From positions 208,183,934 to 208,247,933 of the forward strand of contig CP136063.1 of NCBI GenBank assembly GCA_032622095.1: 64,000 nucleotides of DNA, read 5' to 3'. A program made the position numbers and the translations under genes. The stretch comes from Siphonodentalium dalli. Taxonomy: Eukaryota > Mollusca > Scaphopoda > Gadilida > Siphonodentaliidae. Positions 49,001 through 60,513 of the stretch are shown here, in pieces (position 1 is the stretch's first letter; each line of letters opens with the position of its first letter). The notes beneath the pieces were generated by a model, which saw nothing but the letters and a program-made list of their open reading frames with translations, ran no database searches and was not told the origin of the DNA.

Positions 49001-51098
49001 TACCCTCATTCCATAAAGACATCATTTAGCCCATCCGACTCTTCTGGGGAGGATAGGATAGTATTATCCAGACAAAATTACATGTCTGGTCAAGTTGATT
49101 AAGAACGGCCTTGAAACGGATGTGGAAACACAAATCTTACCACACCAAAAGCACCAACACACATGACATTCTATATCTGAAACATGCACCTGATGTGGGG
49201 GTGTATGCCGTGGCCCATTTCATTCGCACTGTCATGGCGCTTGTGTACAAACTAGCACCGCGAGTATTGTTCTTCTCTGCTAACGAGACGAATGCGGGAC
49301 GTTACAAAGTTGCTTAGGATCATGATCAAGAAGTGTGGGTAGTCGGTACATTATGGTCGTCTCTGTAGCAGATATGAATGTGGCCAAGGGAATGAGACAG
49401 CTAGCTACCTTTGAAACACTGCCGAAGTTGTCCACGTATGCCATTACGTTCGCTAAGTTTGTGAGTTGGACCATCTATTGAGAAATGACTAGTTAGCTGG
49501 GAAGTTCGCCAGGTGTACATGTGGTTATTCACATGGGATATGAGAAATACATACATGGAGATGACCTGTAAGCTTGTATACTTATAGACCATATGCCTTT
49601 CTAGTTCAAGATGACGACCGAATTCTCACAACAATGACGCACATAGTATGAAAGTAAAGGAATGTAAGCTTGTTTTCAAATATCGGACGACATTTTGGCC
49701 GCCATCTTCGATTTGGAAAAGAAATCCTTCATCAAATCTAAGATAATTACTTTATCACAGTATTTCCAACTCGGGTGTAAGCATGGGTAGAGTTGTCTTG
49801 ACAATAATGCCCAATGATGTGAATATGATAGATTTTCGGTGATTTTCTAAATCTGTCCACCATTGTGGGCGCCATTTTGGATTTGGGCGACTTTTATTTG
49901 GATGCAATATAAGCGCAGTTCTTCGACTCAGTCTTCCCAACTCACAATATGTGTGGAGTTGTCGTGACAATAGCTGTCAATTATGTTCAAATCAGCGATT
50001 TTCGGCATTTTTTCTATTTCTGGTGGCCATTTTGGCCGCCATCTTGGATTTGGGTGAATATTTCTCAAATCAGGTATAAGAGGAAGCCTAGCTCGAGTAT
50101 CTCCTGCACATATATACGCGTGGGTTTTGTTGTGATAGCAATAACATTCATTGGTGATTCGCAACAGCCATTGCGTTATTAGCGTCGTTTTGGCTTTGAC
50201 CGAATTATACCGGCATTTGGGAAAACGTGATATCGGACAAATATTTTCAGCAAGAAATGTATATTATTATCCCCATGTGTTCGCCAATAATTATTCTATA
50301 CGATAAATGTATAAAATCGCGTCAAGGAGCCAATATTTTCTAACAGAGACAAACGAAAGGTGGTGAAATGTCCGACAAATAGCAAATTTTCACATTTCGG
50401 CGGCCATCTTGGCCGCCATATTGGATTTTTGTGTCGGATTTTTGGCTAATTTGTATGGGTTGTATATTACCATAACGTATCGAACGGACAACATGACCGC
50501 ATATGACATCATCTTTACTATAACGGCCATCAGAGAGACCTTATGAATTTTTACTGTTTTTGGCTATTTCGGCACACATTTTGGCTGACATCTTGAATGG
50601 TTGCAATTACGGCTCTGTTAATTTTCTTTCCACATATCCGAATCTGGTATACAGTAAAGTTCAAAATTATACTAGAACGGATTCCAACAGATGATTATAA
50701 AATTTCTTAAGCTAACTTTCCAATTTGACATTTTAAAAAAATGGCGTTTCAAAATATATTTGACCTTTGACCTCTCGTACTCGAGGTCAGTGGCTGAAAT
50801 TCTAATTCTGTGTTTATTCACTAGATAGAATGACTTATTGCCGACAAAATGGTATATATAACGTGTTACCTGACTTTACATATGTTGCATACATTCGAAA
50901 TTACTAACCCTCCCCCAACACTTAAGTAACAATTTTTCGCTCTCACCAGGCATCATTCTATGTTAAATATCTCCGAAACGCCGCGTTTCCCACTCGCAAG
51001 AAATTGGTTTCCGTAAACTACATATAATTTGCCACAAAATGAGCAGAGTGGGTCTTTTGGTCAGAGTGACGACAATAAAACCTTATGGGCTCTCGGAC
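46082..51098. mobile_element. 5.0-kb foldback element with 1.5-kb arms
   Basis: The left arm 46082-47572 and right arm 49617-51098 are long inverted copies, ending GTCCGAGAGCCCATA / TATGGGCTCTCGGAC with TA on each side (46080-46081 and 51099-51100). Each arm has several diverged sub-repeats of about 150-200 bp built around CAAATCCAAGATGGCGGCC and AAAATGGCCGCC. The 2-kb centre (47573-49616) is mostly single-copy, with a short duplication at 48245-48375. No ORF there has a recognisable transposase or other domain. Confidence 0.87.
48245..48375. repeat. About 63-bp tandem duplication
   Basis: GTGGC(T/G)TCCA(G/A)CAATCGT, then ATCCAAGCAGATAATAACAA and TACACA occur twice in succession. It lies in the centre of the 5-kb foldback. 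Confidence 0.7.
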
Positions 51099-51239
51099 TA
51101 TAGGTCTTGAGTAGTTTTTCTGAACCTAAATTGTTTTCTGTTGCATTTAAATTCCGTCTAAAAGCATTAAACGTTTTATTGAACAACTGTGATCCCCACA
51201 GAACCGGAAAGGCGAGCATAATTCCAGTCTTCAAACCAC

Positions 51240-51260
51240 CGCGGTGGGGGGGGGGGTTTC
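51240..51260. repeat. G homopolymer run
   Basis: A GGTGGGGGGGGGG tract. Beyond it, 51261-52850 holds no supported gene or repeat. Confidence 0.6.
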
Positions 51261-52856
51261 AATGCAGTGTACGTGTATCATGTCATGAAGCTCTACTATG
51301 GATAACGCCAGCAGAGATCATATTCAACCAGTTAAAAACCTGGGAACTTTTTTGAAATTTTGACAGGAAACCTTATAAAGTGGAAAAATAACGAGGGGAA
51401 TATATTTCTTAGTTAGTAGGTGAAGGTCCCAACTCGAAATTGCACAACGACTTTGTGAGCGATTTTGATTTGCGTCACTTACATATATGGAATTTATCCT
51501 GGGTAATTAATTAAATGTTTATTGCGATATAGATTCACAGCAGTCACAGAAAAACATGCAATTTCGAGCTGCGACCACCCCTTAGTGTGAAGTAAATTAT
51601 TGAGGAACAAGCATTAACAAAGAAATAATTTCCGTCAGAACGGGTCAGAACATCGACAAGTTCCCAGGTTTTGTACTGGTGGAATATTATTTCTTCGGGC
51701 ATAGTCAGAGTAGAGATTCATGGGATGATCTAGAGTGTACTATACACGAGAGAGTTTGCACGTTTTGATCATGCGCCGTTAATTTGTGGTTGGTGTGTGC
51801 ATATGCAAAATGATGCGATATAAATGCTGACACGGCCCAGTTATTCCTGCACAAACAGAATGCCTCTAATTGTAATGCATAATCTGTTATCAGCCGGATC
51901 TGTGCAATTAAGAGCTTGCCTAAAATCACTTCAAAAAGTATCACAGCGGGTATCTCTATTTGTCAGGCGGGACGGGACAGTAAATTGTCAGCTCCATATT
52001 CATAGTTCAAACGTCTAAGTTGTCTGATATACACGACTGATCTAAGTCAAGTGCTTTTTCTATGAATTACTTGGGTGACAACTGGTGCACCAAATATCAA
52101 ATCATTAAATTTACTCTCTGTGTTACATGTTCGTAAATTCTTTGTTCGGGATTTGCTTCAACGGATTGTTCCGGATTCGTGCAAATACGATTCTGCCATC
52201 AATTATAATACGAATTGTCTATATTTTCAACTGGACGGGTGCTCGTGAAATATAAGAAGACAGATAAACGAACCGATAACACAATTCAAATTTTGGATGG
52301 AAATGTTCAGATAATAAGTTCAACAAATACCATTATTATCTGAAAATTTCTTAATCAATGGAGTATTTAATACAGGAAGGGTAAAGCTATCGTATTTTCT
52401 CACGGTTTTCGGTGTTTCCTCAGCGGGCAATGTGTGACAGTTTGACCATATGAATTACAATAACTCAAACAGTCATTGACTGTGGTATCTTCTACATCGC
52501 CAGTCATTACGAGCCGCACCATGAGTCGACCAAACGCGCACAGCACATGCACTGCTAAATTAAAACGATGAGCTAATCTGATGGCCAATGAGAATCCGCC
52601 CTGATTAGAGTTCTCCCAGTCAAAGTTTCTTTTATTTTCACTTATTTGTGGACAAGACTTAGTCATTTTTACCCTTTGCTGCCATAAGAAATGCATCAAA
52701 TATGTTACAACAAATTCGTTCATATATAAACTGTTGGTCTAGCAGCAATGTAGCTTTCCACACATATTCAAAATTGGGAGGAGCTTGCGGTTGCAAGGAG
52801 ACAAGGTGCAGGAATAGTTTAATTAGTTCAATAGTGCCTGTCCGTATTCTGTAATA

Positions 52857-53069
52857 CAGTAATGCTCTAATTAATAGACTCCCTAACCACAGCAGAATTA
52901 TGGGTAACTTTTCAGGATTTAGTCGGAAATATGGCTTGTTGCCATTCATCGGAAAGCTCTCGGGGAGATCTTTCCGATGAATGGAAATAAGCCATATTTC
53001 CGACTAAATCCTGAAAAGTTACCCATATTTCTGCTGTGGTTAGGGAGTCGATTAATTAGAGCATTACTG
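52857..53069. mobile_element. TA-type palindromic MITE, full copy (pogo/mariner-like ends)
   Basis: TA lies at 52855-52856 and 53070-53071. The left end CAGTAATGCTCTAATTAAT is inverted at the right. The whole 213-bp element is one long palindrome around a GGAAAGCTCTCGGGGAG centre. CAGT ends with TA duplication fit pogo/Tigger-like or other Tc1/mariner-type elements. No transposase is present, so this is inferred from ends only. Confidence 0.85.
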
Positions 53070-53767
53070 TACATGCATACATGTATTATGCAACCACAAT
53101 CAATTGTATATAGCTGGTATTCGTCGCGAATTATACTCAAACCATTTTCGATATATTGTTTCAACACGCACATTATGCCAATGAATATGTATAATGTGTA
53201 ATTATGTTAATTATGTAATAATGTGTATGTGATTTTGTACACTATATCTTCGTTTACGGAGGAAATAAAGTCATATATATTCTTTTCACCTTCAATTGTG
53301 AAAAATATTACTAGTGTCACGCAAAATGAAAAATAGTGTTATGATCATTGATGAATTTCTAACATCATCATTGCACAAATCAAACTTTCAGTGGTATGTC
53401 CTTCATGTAAGAATACACGAAATGATATATCTTTCTCCATATGTATTATCGACACGGACATGTATACATTTGTATTTCTTGTCAAATGATATAATAAAAA
53501 TTATCAATGCAGAATGCGACCGACCTGTCGCTGATTGGTAGAATATATATATATGCTAATATTGATTTGATTGAAGATGTGGAACGCTCCATTCGCAATA
53601 CTATATATGTCACTGTAGAGGTTTCAACATACTCATATCAAGGGCCAGGTCACTTCGCCATGCAATACCGATTTTACCTACTGTTTGTGTTTACTGGTAA
53701 TATTGAAGTAGACTGAGATTAAATACACCGTATCGTTGTTTTAGTATAAAAAATATTGATTGTTTAA

Positions 53768-53906
53768 TGGTAATTATAATAAAAATAAGTTTAGGACTCG
53801 ATTTTCACTAACCCATGGCTCAAGTTCATTCATTTGTTGCATATATTATGTTGAGTATAAAAGGAGATGGTCCCATAAATGGCCGGATTTAGTGTACAGT
53901 ACCCAT
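53768..53906. mobile_element. TTAA MITE (GGGGTACTGTACAC family), 5'-truncated copy
   Basis: It shares ATGGTAATTATAAT, CACTAACCCATGGCTCAAG, TCATTCATTTGTTGCATATA and GGATTTAGTGTACAGTACCC with the full copy at 63252, and is followed by TTAA (53907-53910). The left terminal repeat is missing. Confidence 0.78.
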
Positions 53907-54144
53907 TTAACACAGGATAATCTAATTACACTGTGAGTGTGCAAAGTTACGTCATGTACATGTACATGTACAAATGCGTCCAAAACAGTTTCGTTGTGTC
54001 GACAAAGTTTACGAAACATCACATTTTGATTTCAATAATATATCCGATATAGCGCCGAATTAAAGACATACTGTGTGCATATTTCACTACTGCAAACTGA
54101 TATTATACAACTTATTTACTATACCCATTTGAAGAATGCATAAT

Positions 54145-54330
54145 TAAGGATGCATAATCCGATTGAATGCCCCTAAATCACCACTTCTTCTGGTTCGGGG
54201 GTAAACTATGTGTGATTCGAGTCGAGAAACCTACCCATCAAAGCGCATAGTTACATGTAACACATTTCGATTTTTAAATTATGTTATTTTTCACCACCTC
54301 GAATATTTGACGGCCTAGCAAAACTTCCAC
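54145..54330. repeat. Dispersed repeat, copy 1 (partner at 56688-56850)
   Basis: GATGCATAATCCG, TTCGGGGGTAAA, TTGATTCGAGTC-like and GGCGGCCT(A/G)GCAAA-like pieces occur in the same order in both copies. Sequence 54331-55250 between it and the next element has no supported gene. Confidence 0.65.
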
Positions 54331-55257
54331 TGACTTCTTCCAGAAATAGTACTGACGTGCGCGGATGCAGTTACGAGAGGTTACGCAAGCTCGCGACTCG
54401 CTGTACTATCAGTGGTGATCGTAAGTTACATAATTAATTTCGGAATATGCATGAGACGATGAAAAGTATCGCTATCAACAATAATACGGTATATGTTGTG
54501 ATAGTTGACATGCGGATACATACACATTCTTATTTATAAATCGGTACTAAGGTTTTATTCATGCAACAAGATATTTTATATGGCACCACGCTGGTTCCAC
54601 GTTGGCATACTATGTGTTAAATTTGTGATAACATGTGTTGGAGAATTCCAATTTGAACTAGGAATTACCTTATATGGAAGTTGTAAACCACACTTTGTGT
54701 GCTGGAAATTTGTATACAAAATAAATTAAAATACCTGCGTTGAGCACGTTTATTTGTTTATGCGCCCCAACGGAGTGTTTCACATCACTTTAAATATGTT
54801 TTAGATATCCACATTTCAAATGGCAATACAATATATCAGATAATTAGAGTTCGAACAATATGTGCTGCTATATAAAATTATATAACCCACACACCTTCAC
54901 CAGTTTATTGTGTGTTTTATTCTGTGGGCTGCATAATTACATTGTCCAGTCGAAGCAATTCATGGTTTGTTTGTATTGACCTGTTGTGTCTGAAGGCATT
55001 GATCTTTGAAATATTTCCATTCACCTTCCAATACCAAGCAGTGCACATTTTCGTGTGATCCCATACACATTATATCTTTGCACATTCATTTCTATAGCTG
55101 TATGTGGACGTATAAAGAGGATAATTAGATATGAGACCACTTATCTATATTTCGTTCACAACCTTTAGCATGTATACACCGACTTTCCGAGAAACCACCG
55201 ATCCCGTTTGCTCATCCAGTATTCGCAGTAAGGTGCATACTGCATTAGGCACAGTAA

Positions 55258-55726
55258 AGGCACGGGCGGCGTTCGTTGCAGAAATATTCATATTTGTTCA
55301 AATCGCCATCAACAGAAGGAATATTAAAATATATATAGTTTTGTTCATATGCCAAACATAATCTGCGCGTAAATAGTATATTATCGTCAAGACGTACGAT
55401 GGTGTACGTAAACAAGAGCCTACTCGTGTTACAGAAGTTTTGCTTCTGTTTACCTAACACAGCGCAATTATATTGGTTAATCACACACAAATGATATAAA
55501 CGCTCTTTATGCTTACCATATCCGGATCGTCAGGTTCTGTAACGTTTTTTGCTTTTGTTTACATAACACAGGAAAAACATTTGACAATAACATACTGTTT
55601 ATGCCATATTTCTGATTGGTATAAGAACAAGGTCTGTCTATATTTTACTATTATTTCTGTTTATGGCGGTTTTTGACGGAGGTGAATATTTTAACAGTAT
55701 ACCCACCGCCAACACCGCCCGTATCT
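55258..55726. mobile_element. TTAA-flanked MITE with AGGCACGGGCGGCG ends, copy 2
   Basis: Collinear with 36028-36538. The right flank is TTAA (55727-55730); the left flank reads GTAA, probably a decayed TTAA. It is about 40 bases shorter than copy 1. Confidence 0.8.
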
Positions 55727-55730
55727 TTAA

Positions 55731-55957
55731 AGGGGGTACTGTACACTAAGTCAATCATTTATGGGGGCTTCTCCTATTATGCTCAACATAATATATGCAA
55801 CAGATGAATGAATTTGAGTCAGGGTTTAGTGAAAAATACACTCACGTGCTCTGTGAACAATGTTAACAACATGGTAATTATAATGAAACTGAGTTTATGG
55901 CTTGAGCCATAAAATGAAATGGTCCCATAATTGGCCGGATTTAGTGTACAGTACTCC
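55731..55957. mobile_element. TTAA MITE (GGGGTACTGTACAC family), full copy
   Basis: TTAA lies on both sides (55727-55730 and 55958-55961). The ends AGGGGGTACTGTACACTAA and TTAGTGTACAGTACTCC are inverted. It sits directly against the right TTAA of the preceding MITE, sharing that target. No coding content. Confidence 0.85.
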
Positions 55958-56436
55958 TTAAGCCACAACTATGCTATCGAGTGTGGTTCTATCCCCGATA
56001 TAAACGCGGTCTGCTGTTCACACAACAGGAATGGGGTAATCCGATTCGCCTATTAGGGCAAGTGCACATGTATACTGCTGTCCATTAGTTGACTGTTTCT
56101 GTGTGTATATAGGAAAGTCTGTTTCGTTGCGAAGCTATCTCCTTCTGTGGCCTTCTTCCACAAAAAGAACTGGCAGAACCATAACATGGTGCATGTATAG
56201 TAGTAATTGTTAACCCTATACTACATGTATCTGGATTCTCTCATCAGTTATAATAGTTTATTCCACAACCATTGACATGAGGCACATGTATTCAACGGAA
56301 TCCCAACCATTGAATACAATCAATACATATTATTGTATACCTTTATAGTAGAATACAAGACGGAAATGTTCTTGTTGACGTTGTCGCTATGCGGGATCCA
56401 CTTCGGGCGATGCCCGATCATTACTTGCTCAGCATC

Positions 56437-56530
56437 AGAGTTAAATCGCAATAAATGTACCCATAGTATCAATGCAGGTGACAGAGTTAAATCGCAATAA
56501 ATGTACCCATAGTATCAATGAAGGTGATTT
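56437..56530. repeat. 47-bp tandem duplication
   Basis: CAGAGTTAAATCGCAATAAA, then TGTACCCATAGTATCAATG(C/A)AGGTGA, occurs twice in a row with one mismatch. A small inverted pair (TGCGGACGGCACA and TGTGCCATCCGCA) follows at 56600-56655. Confidence 0.85.
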
Positions 56531-56687
56531 AGTTTATCTGACACAATGGTGTAGAATAAATACAGAACATAACTTGCATCATAATCTCGAATTAAGTAGT
56601 TGCGGACGGCACATAGTTACATTTCGCTCGAGCTACGCTCCTTGTGCCATCCGCAACCCATTCGATAACAAAATTGTCGATTAAAGA

Positions 56688-56850
56688 TGCATAATCCGAA
56701 TTAACGCTCCCAAATTACTATTTCTTTGGCTTCGGGGGTAAAAAATATTTGATTCGAGTCCAGGAACCCACTCACCAAAGCTCAGAGTGATCAGATATCG
56801 ATTTTTAAAATGTAATTATTGGCGGCCTGGCAAATATTCGTGGAGGCCGA
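56688..56850. repeat. Dispersed repeat, copy 2 (partner at 54145-54330)
   Basis: Same ordered motifs as the partner, including GATGCATAATCCG and TTCGGGGGTAAA. Diverged. Confidence 0.65.
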
Positions 56851-56943
56851 CGGTCTCGGACCAAATTGGGGCTGAACATTTCCTAAGGGAACTACTCGTC
56901 AATGAGCCTTAGCAAATAAATAGTTAAAACAACGCTATAGAAC

Positions 56944-57198
56944 CTTTAACACTTCCATGACTGGATCTTCCTGAAATTTTGCGAAAACCCTATGCCAATG
57001 CATTCTCTTATATGCTAGTCTCGCATATATATAAGAGAATGCATTGGCCTAACAATATTTGCATTGGCTATGTATAAGCCAGTGCATTCTCTTATATATG
57101 CGAGGCTCCTATGGGAGACTCGCATATATAAGAGAATACACTGGCAAATTCAGGATCTTTAATGCTGCACCAGCGCGCATCCCATCATGAAAGGGTTA
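56944..57198. mobile_element. Hairpin-ended MITE, copy 5 with TTAA ends
   Basis: The left end is TTAA then CACTTCCATGACTGGATC and the hairpin core. The right end is CTTTAATGCTGCACCAGCG followed by ATCATGAAAGGG and TTAA. This is the clearest copy for the outer termini. The CCCTTTCATGA end with TTAA resembles piggyBac-type termini. The second hairpin has the altered stem GGCTCCTATGGGAG. Confidence 0.85.
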
Positions 57199-57788
57199 AA
57201 TTCTAGTTGTTATATGATTGTCCCGCGCGTGTGCATGCATGATGGGAATCAAGACCAACCGTGACTTCACCGAAGATAATTATTTAAAATTTGCATTATT
57301 TATTTCATTATTTTTTACTGCGTATTCGCTCTCGTCTGACCTATAATATTTAGTAGGGAACAACCAGTGGTCCAATTACATGCAAATCCGCATTATGTAA
57401 ATACTTATCAGATCATAAAGCGATTTGAAGCGACCGTGTATGTAAATTCTCACGATTACCTTGACTAGATCGGACACTGTCTTGTTGACGTTCGCTGTAA
57501 TCTATAGATCTATATGATTGAAATTAACGATAGTTCAGCTAGACTTTATACATATATAGGGCGAAATAACATCGCAGTATGCACGAGGGCGTACAGTACG
57601 TGAACGACTTGTGAATGTACTCATCAAATTGTTTATATAAAAATGAACTGCAGTTTCAATGTTGTCTTGGGATTTTGACAACGAGAATAATTCAGCAAAC
57701 TGCATGAACTTCGGGATTCAAGCGAAGTTTGCTGGATTTTTATCGCCGTCAAAACCGATGCCCAAGTTGAATCCGCCGTTTCATACTT

Positions 57789-58047
57789 ATCCTTTTCGTG
57801 ACTGGAGCTTCCTGAATTTTGGCGAAAATTCTGTGCCAATGCATTCTCTTATATATGCGAGTCGCCCATATGGCGCCTCGCATATATAAGAGAATGCATT
57901 GGCCTGACAACGTGTACCTTGTTCTTGTAAGCCAGTGCATTCTCTTATATATGCGAGACGACCTATGGTCGACTCGCATATATAAGATAATGCACTGGCA
58001 CGTTGTCTTTAATGCTGCACCAGCGCAGATCCCGTCACGAACGGTTA
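57789..58047. mobile_element. Hairpin-ended MITE, copy 6
   Basis: The left end is TTAT then CCTTTTCGTGACTGGAGC. The right end is GATCCCGTCACGAACGG then TTAT, so TTAT may be the duplication here. Both hairpins are present. The first has GTCGCCCATATGGCGCC in place of GTCGACCATAGGTCGCC, keeping pairing. The shadow ORFs MRVDHRSSRIYK and similar are products of the hairpins. Confidence 0.85.
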
Positions 58048-59184
58048 TATGTTAAATTTCAATGTAATTTGTGGATTGGCCAGTTTCTCGTTTCTTCCAA
58101 CCGTGACACTATTTTAAAAAATCAGATCATATATGCAGGAATATGTTATGTTAAACTATACGCACGTTACATGTATACAGCAAAACAATAACAGTGTATA
58201 ACAGAAAAACAACCCCAGCATTTAGCTGGATATATAGCCCATATTACACATACAGCAAAATATATGCATATAAAACTATTATGTCTGGAAAAGCTCTGAA
58301 TACATTAATATCACTAATCTAATTATAGACCAAAACATTTGTTTTCTGCAACACATTGCAATATAATTACAACTACTTTCGCTTTGACTAAAAGACCCTT
58401 AGATACGCTTGGTAGCGACAATATCTATCAGTGGAGGGAAGTGTCGTTTCCCGCATCACTGGGGGTAGTGATACCTTAAAAAGTTCGCAAACCAAGTCGA
58501 ATATCCATGGGGCGAATTTACCCGGAATTTTATTTTGTCCACCAATCAAATCGCAAGAAATCACTTCCGTTTCTAGTGGTAACACAAGACGCCAAATCTC
58601 AGCGAAAAATGATCGCCGATTAAACAGCAAAATAGTACATTAATTTATTTGGGGATAAAAGAATGTATTACATAACTATTCCACCATTAGTATTAGCATT
58701 TATCCAGCTTCGTGCCAATACTAATATGACATGGCAGTGGTCATGAGAGCATAGAATGCACCTTTGTAGCGATTGTTTACTTTTCGAGTCGCCGGAGACC
58801 ACAAATTCAGTGGCGAAGTTTGGGAACACCGCTTCGGAATTGCTATCGAATCGGATTGCCTTTATGACAATACATGTTCTAGAATCGTTTAAAATAAGTG
58901 AAATTTACACCAGCAAGTACAGTTTAATAGTTTACGGGTGTGGTCTCTTGCTTTTGTGTAGTTGGAATATCGGAAACAGCGATCGAATTGTGTGTGTTCA
59001 TCTCGAACATCCGGTCGGTCGCCCAATTTATTCTCGACCCAAATTCCCATTTCGGTTGAAAGAGCAGCTGAGTCCAGACACAAATATCACTTGGGTAGTT
59101 TTACCATTTTAGTGTTTTTAATATAGTTTCTTTAAAAAGAACTTGTTTAATCACCAACTAATATGCGGATTGTCGTAATTATAA
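58048..59184. other. No supported gene
   Basis: The longest frame is 58756-59112 on the plus strand (118 residues). It lacks any domain or splice context I recognise and overlaps a minus-strand ORF. I leave it uncalled. Confidence 0.35.
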
Positions 59185-59343
59185 GCAATCAACGTCGTTT
59201 TCGATGCATCTGTCGGCGTATAGAAGTGTCGGATGCCGAACTACATACTTTGTATAATTTCGCTTCGCGAAATTATACAGTATGTAATTCGGCATCCGAC
59301 ACTTCTATACGCCGACAGATGCATCGAAAACGACGTTGATTGC
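59185..59343. repeat. Near-perfect 159-bp palindrome
   Basis: GCAATCAACGTCGTTTTCGA, TGCATCTGTCGGCGTATAGA and AGTGTCGGATGCCGAA are followed by their inverse around TTTCGCTTCGCGAAA near 59265. Very few mismatches. Confidence 0.92.
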
Positions 59344-59744
59344 ATATATATTGCTGAATATTCAAGCAGTCAATGCTATGGATTGTTCATGTCCGACAAT
59401 CTCTGGTGATTTCCGGAGTCAAAGTGTTCATACATGAAATCGAGCTTGACAACAATTCAAAATATTTTTAAATACTCTTTTGAAAATCATATTAATGTGC
59501 TCGTGTGTAGGATATAACTGTATTCTGTGATATTATATGTACTAATTGTAGTTTGAAGTTGTAATAATAATAATCAAGGATTGCTGGAAATGCCACTAAC
59601 CCGTATACACAATCGATGTATATTCTCGGATACGCATTGTGGGGGTATGCGATAAGGACAATTACAATGTCAACCAAAAATAAACAGTTAGTATAGCATA
59701 GTTGGCGGCATAGCGGTGGAATCATTTTTAGAACAAGAAGCTCA

Positions 59745-60511
59745 AATTCCAGTTATGTTTGACCAACTGAGAGCTTTCACTGAGAGCTTTCCGGTGAATG
59801 ACCAACTGAGAGCTTTCCAACTGAGAGCTTTGACCAACTGAGAGCTTTAACCGATAGCTTTCCGGTGAATGGCAACAAGCCATATTTCCGAATAAATCAG
59901 GGGGGGGGTCGGAAAAATATTTCAGGCACGTATGGCATTTTTTCCGTTTCGATCATTTTTTGTACCCACCCACCCCCACCGCCAATTTTTTTTCCGTTTT
60001 CGGCATTTTTTTCCGACCATTTTTTTACACCCACCCCCCCCCCTTTTAACACTAAAACAGAGAATTGCGGGGGGAAATTCACTGTAAACAGCTGTATATG
60101 AATTTCTGTGCATACTATTTATCATGGATGTTAACATGGACATGTAAATAGGAATGAGTCATTTTGAGGTCATTCGGCCAAAAAAACATGGCTGCCAGCG
60201 GCCATCTTGGATTTCAAAATTTGCAACAAAATACAACACGATAACTGCCTGCAGTCAGTTTACAGTTAGAATTACATTATTTCTCTCATCCAAAGTGGTT
60301 TTGAAGCCCAACTCATTGCCAAAACACTAAAAAACAAGCAGGAAATTTTTTTTTTAGTTGCGGAAAAAATTGCTTGTTGGTGGCTTTGACCACCCACCCA
60401 CTCCGGCATATGTGCAGGAATTTTTTTTCACCCCCCCCCCCCTGAATAAATCCTGAAAAGTTACCCATAATTATGCTGTGGTTAAGGAGTCGATTATTTA
60501 GGGCATTACTG
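59745..60511. mobile_element. TA-type palindromic MITE, copy 3, interrupted
   Basis: The right end ATTTAGGGCATTACTG is complete and followed by TA (60512-60513). The centre region, AGCTTTCCGGTGAATGGCAAC, is present but preceded by several tandem copies of CCAACTGAGAGCTTT (59757-59850) instead of a full left arm. The element is split by the insert at 59899-60443. Confidence 0.75.
59899..60443. mobile_element. 545-bp insertion with G-run ends and 9-bp target duplication
   Basis: GAATAAATC occurs at 59890-59898 and again at 60444-60452; removing the insert with one copy restores the MITE. The insert starts AGGGGGGGGG and ends in a C run then T. Inverted similarity continues inward (GGAAAAATATTTCAGGCACG against CCTGCACATATGCC on the other strand). 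A 9-bp duplication is typical of Mutator-like elements, but the class is inferred from this alone. Confidence 0.72.
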
Positions 60512-60513
60512 TA

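Noticed and set aside
58756-59112. 118-residue plus-strand ORF
   Set aside because: No domain, no splice context, shadowed by a minus ORF; within chance expectation for this much sequence.
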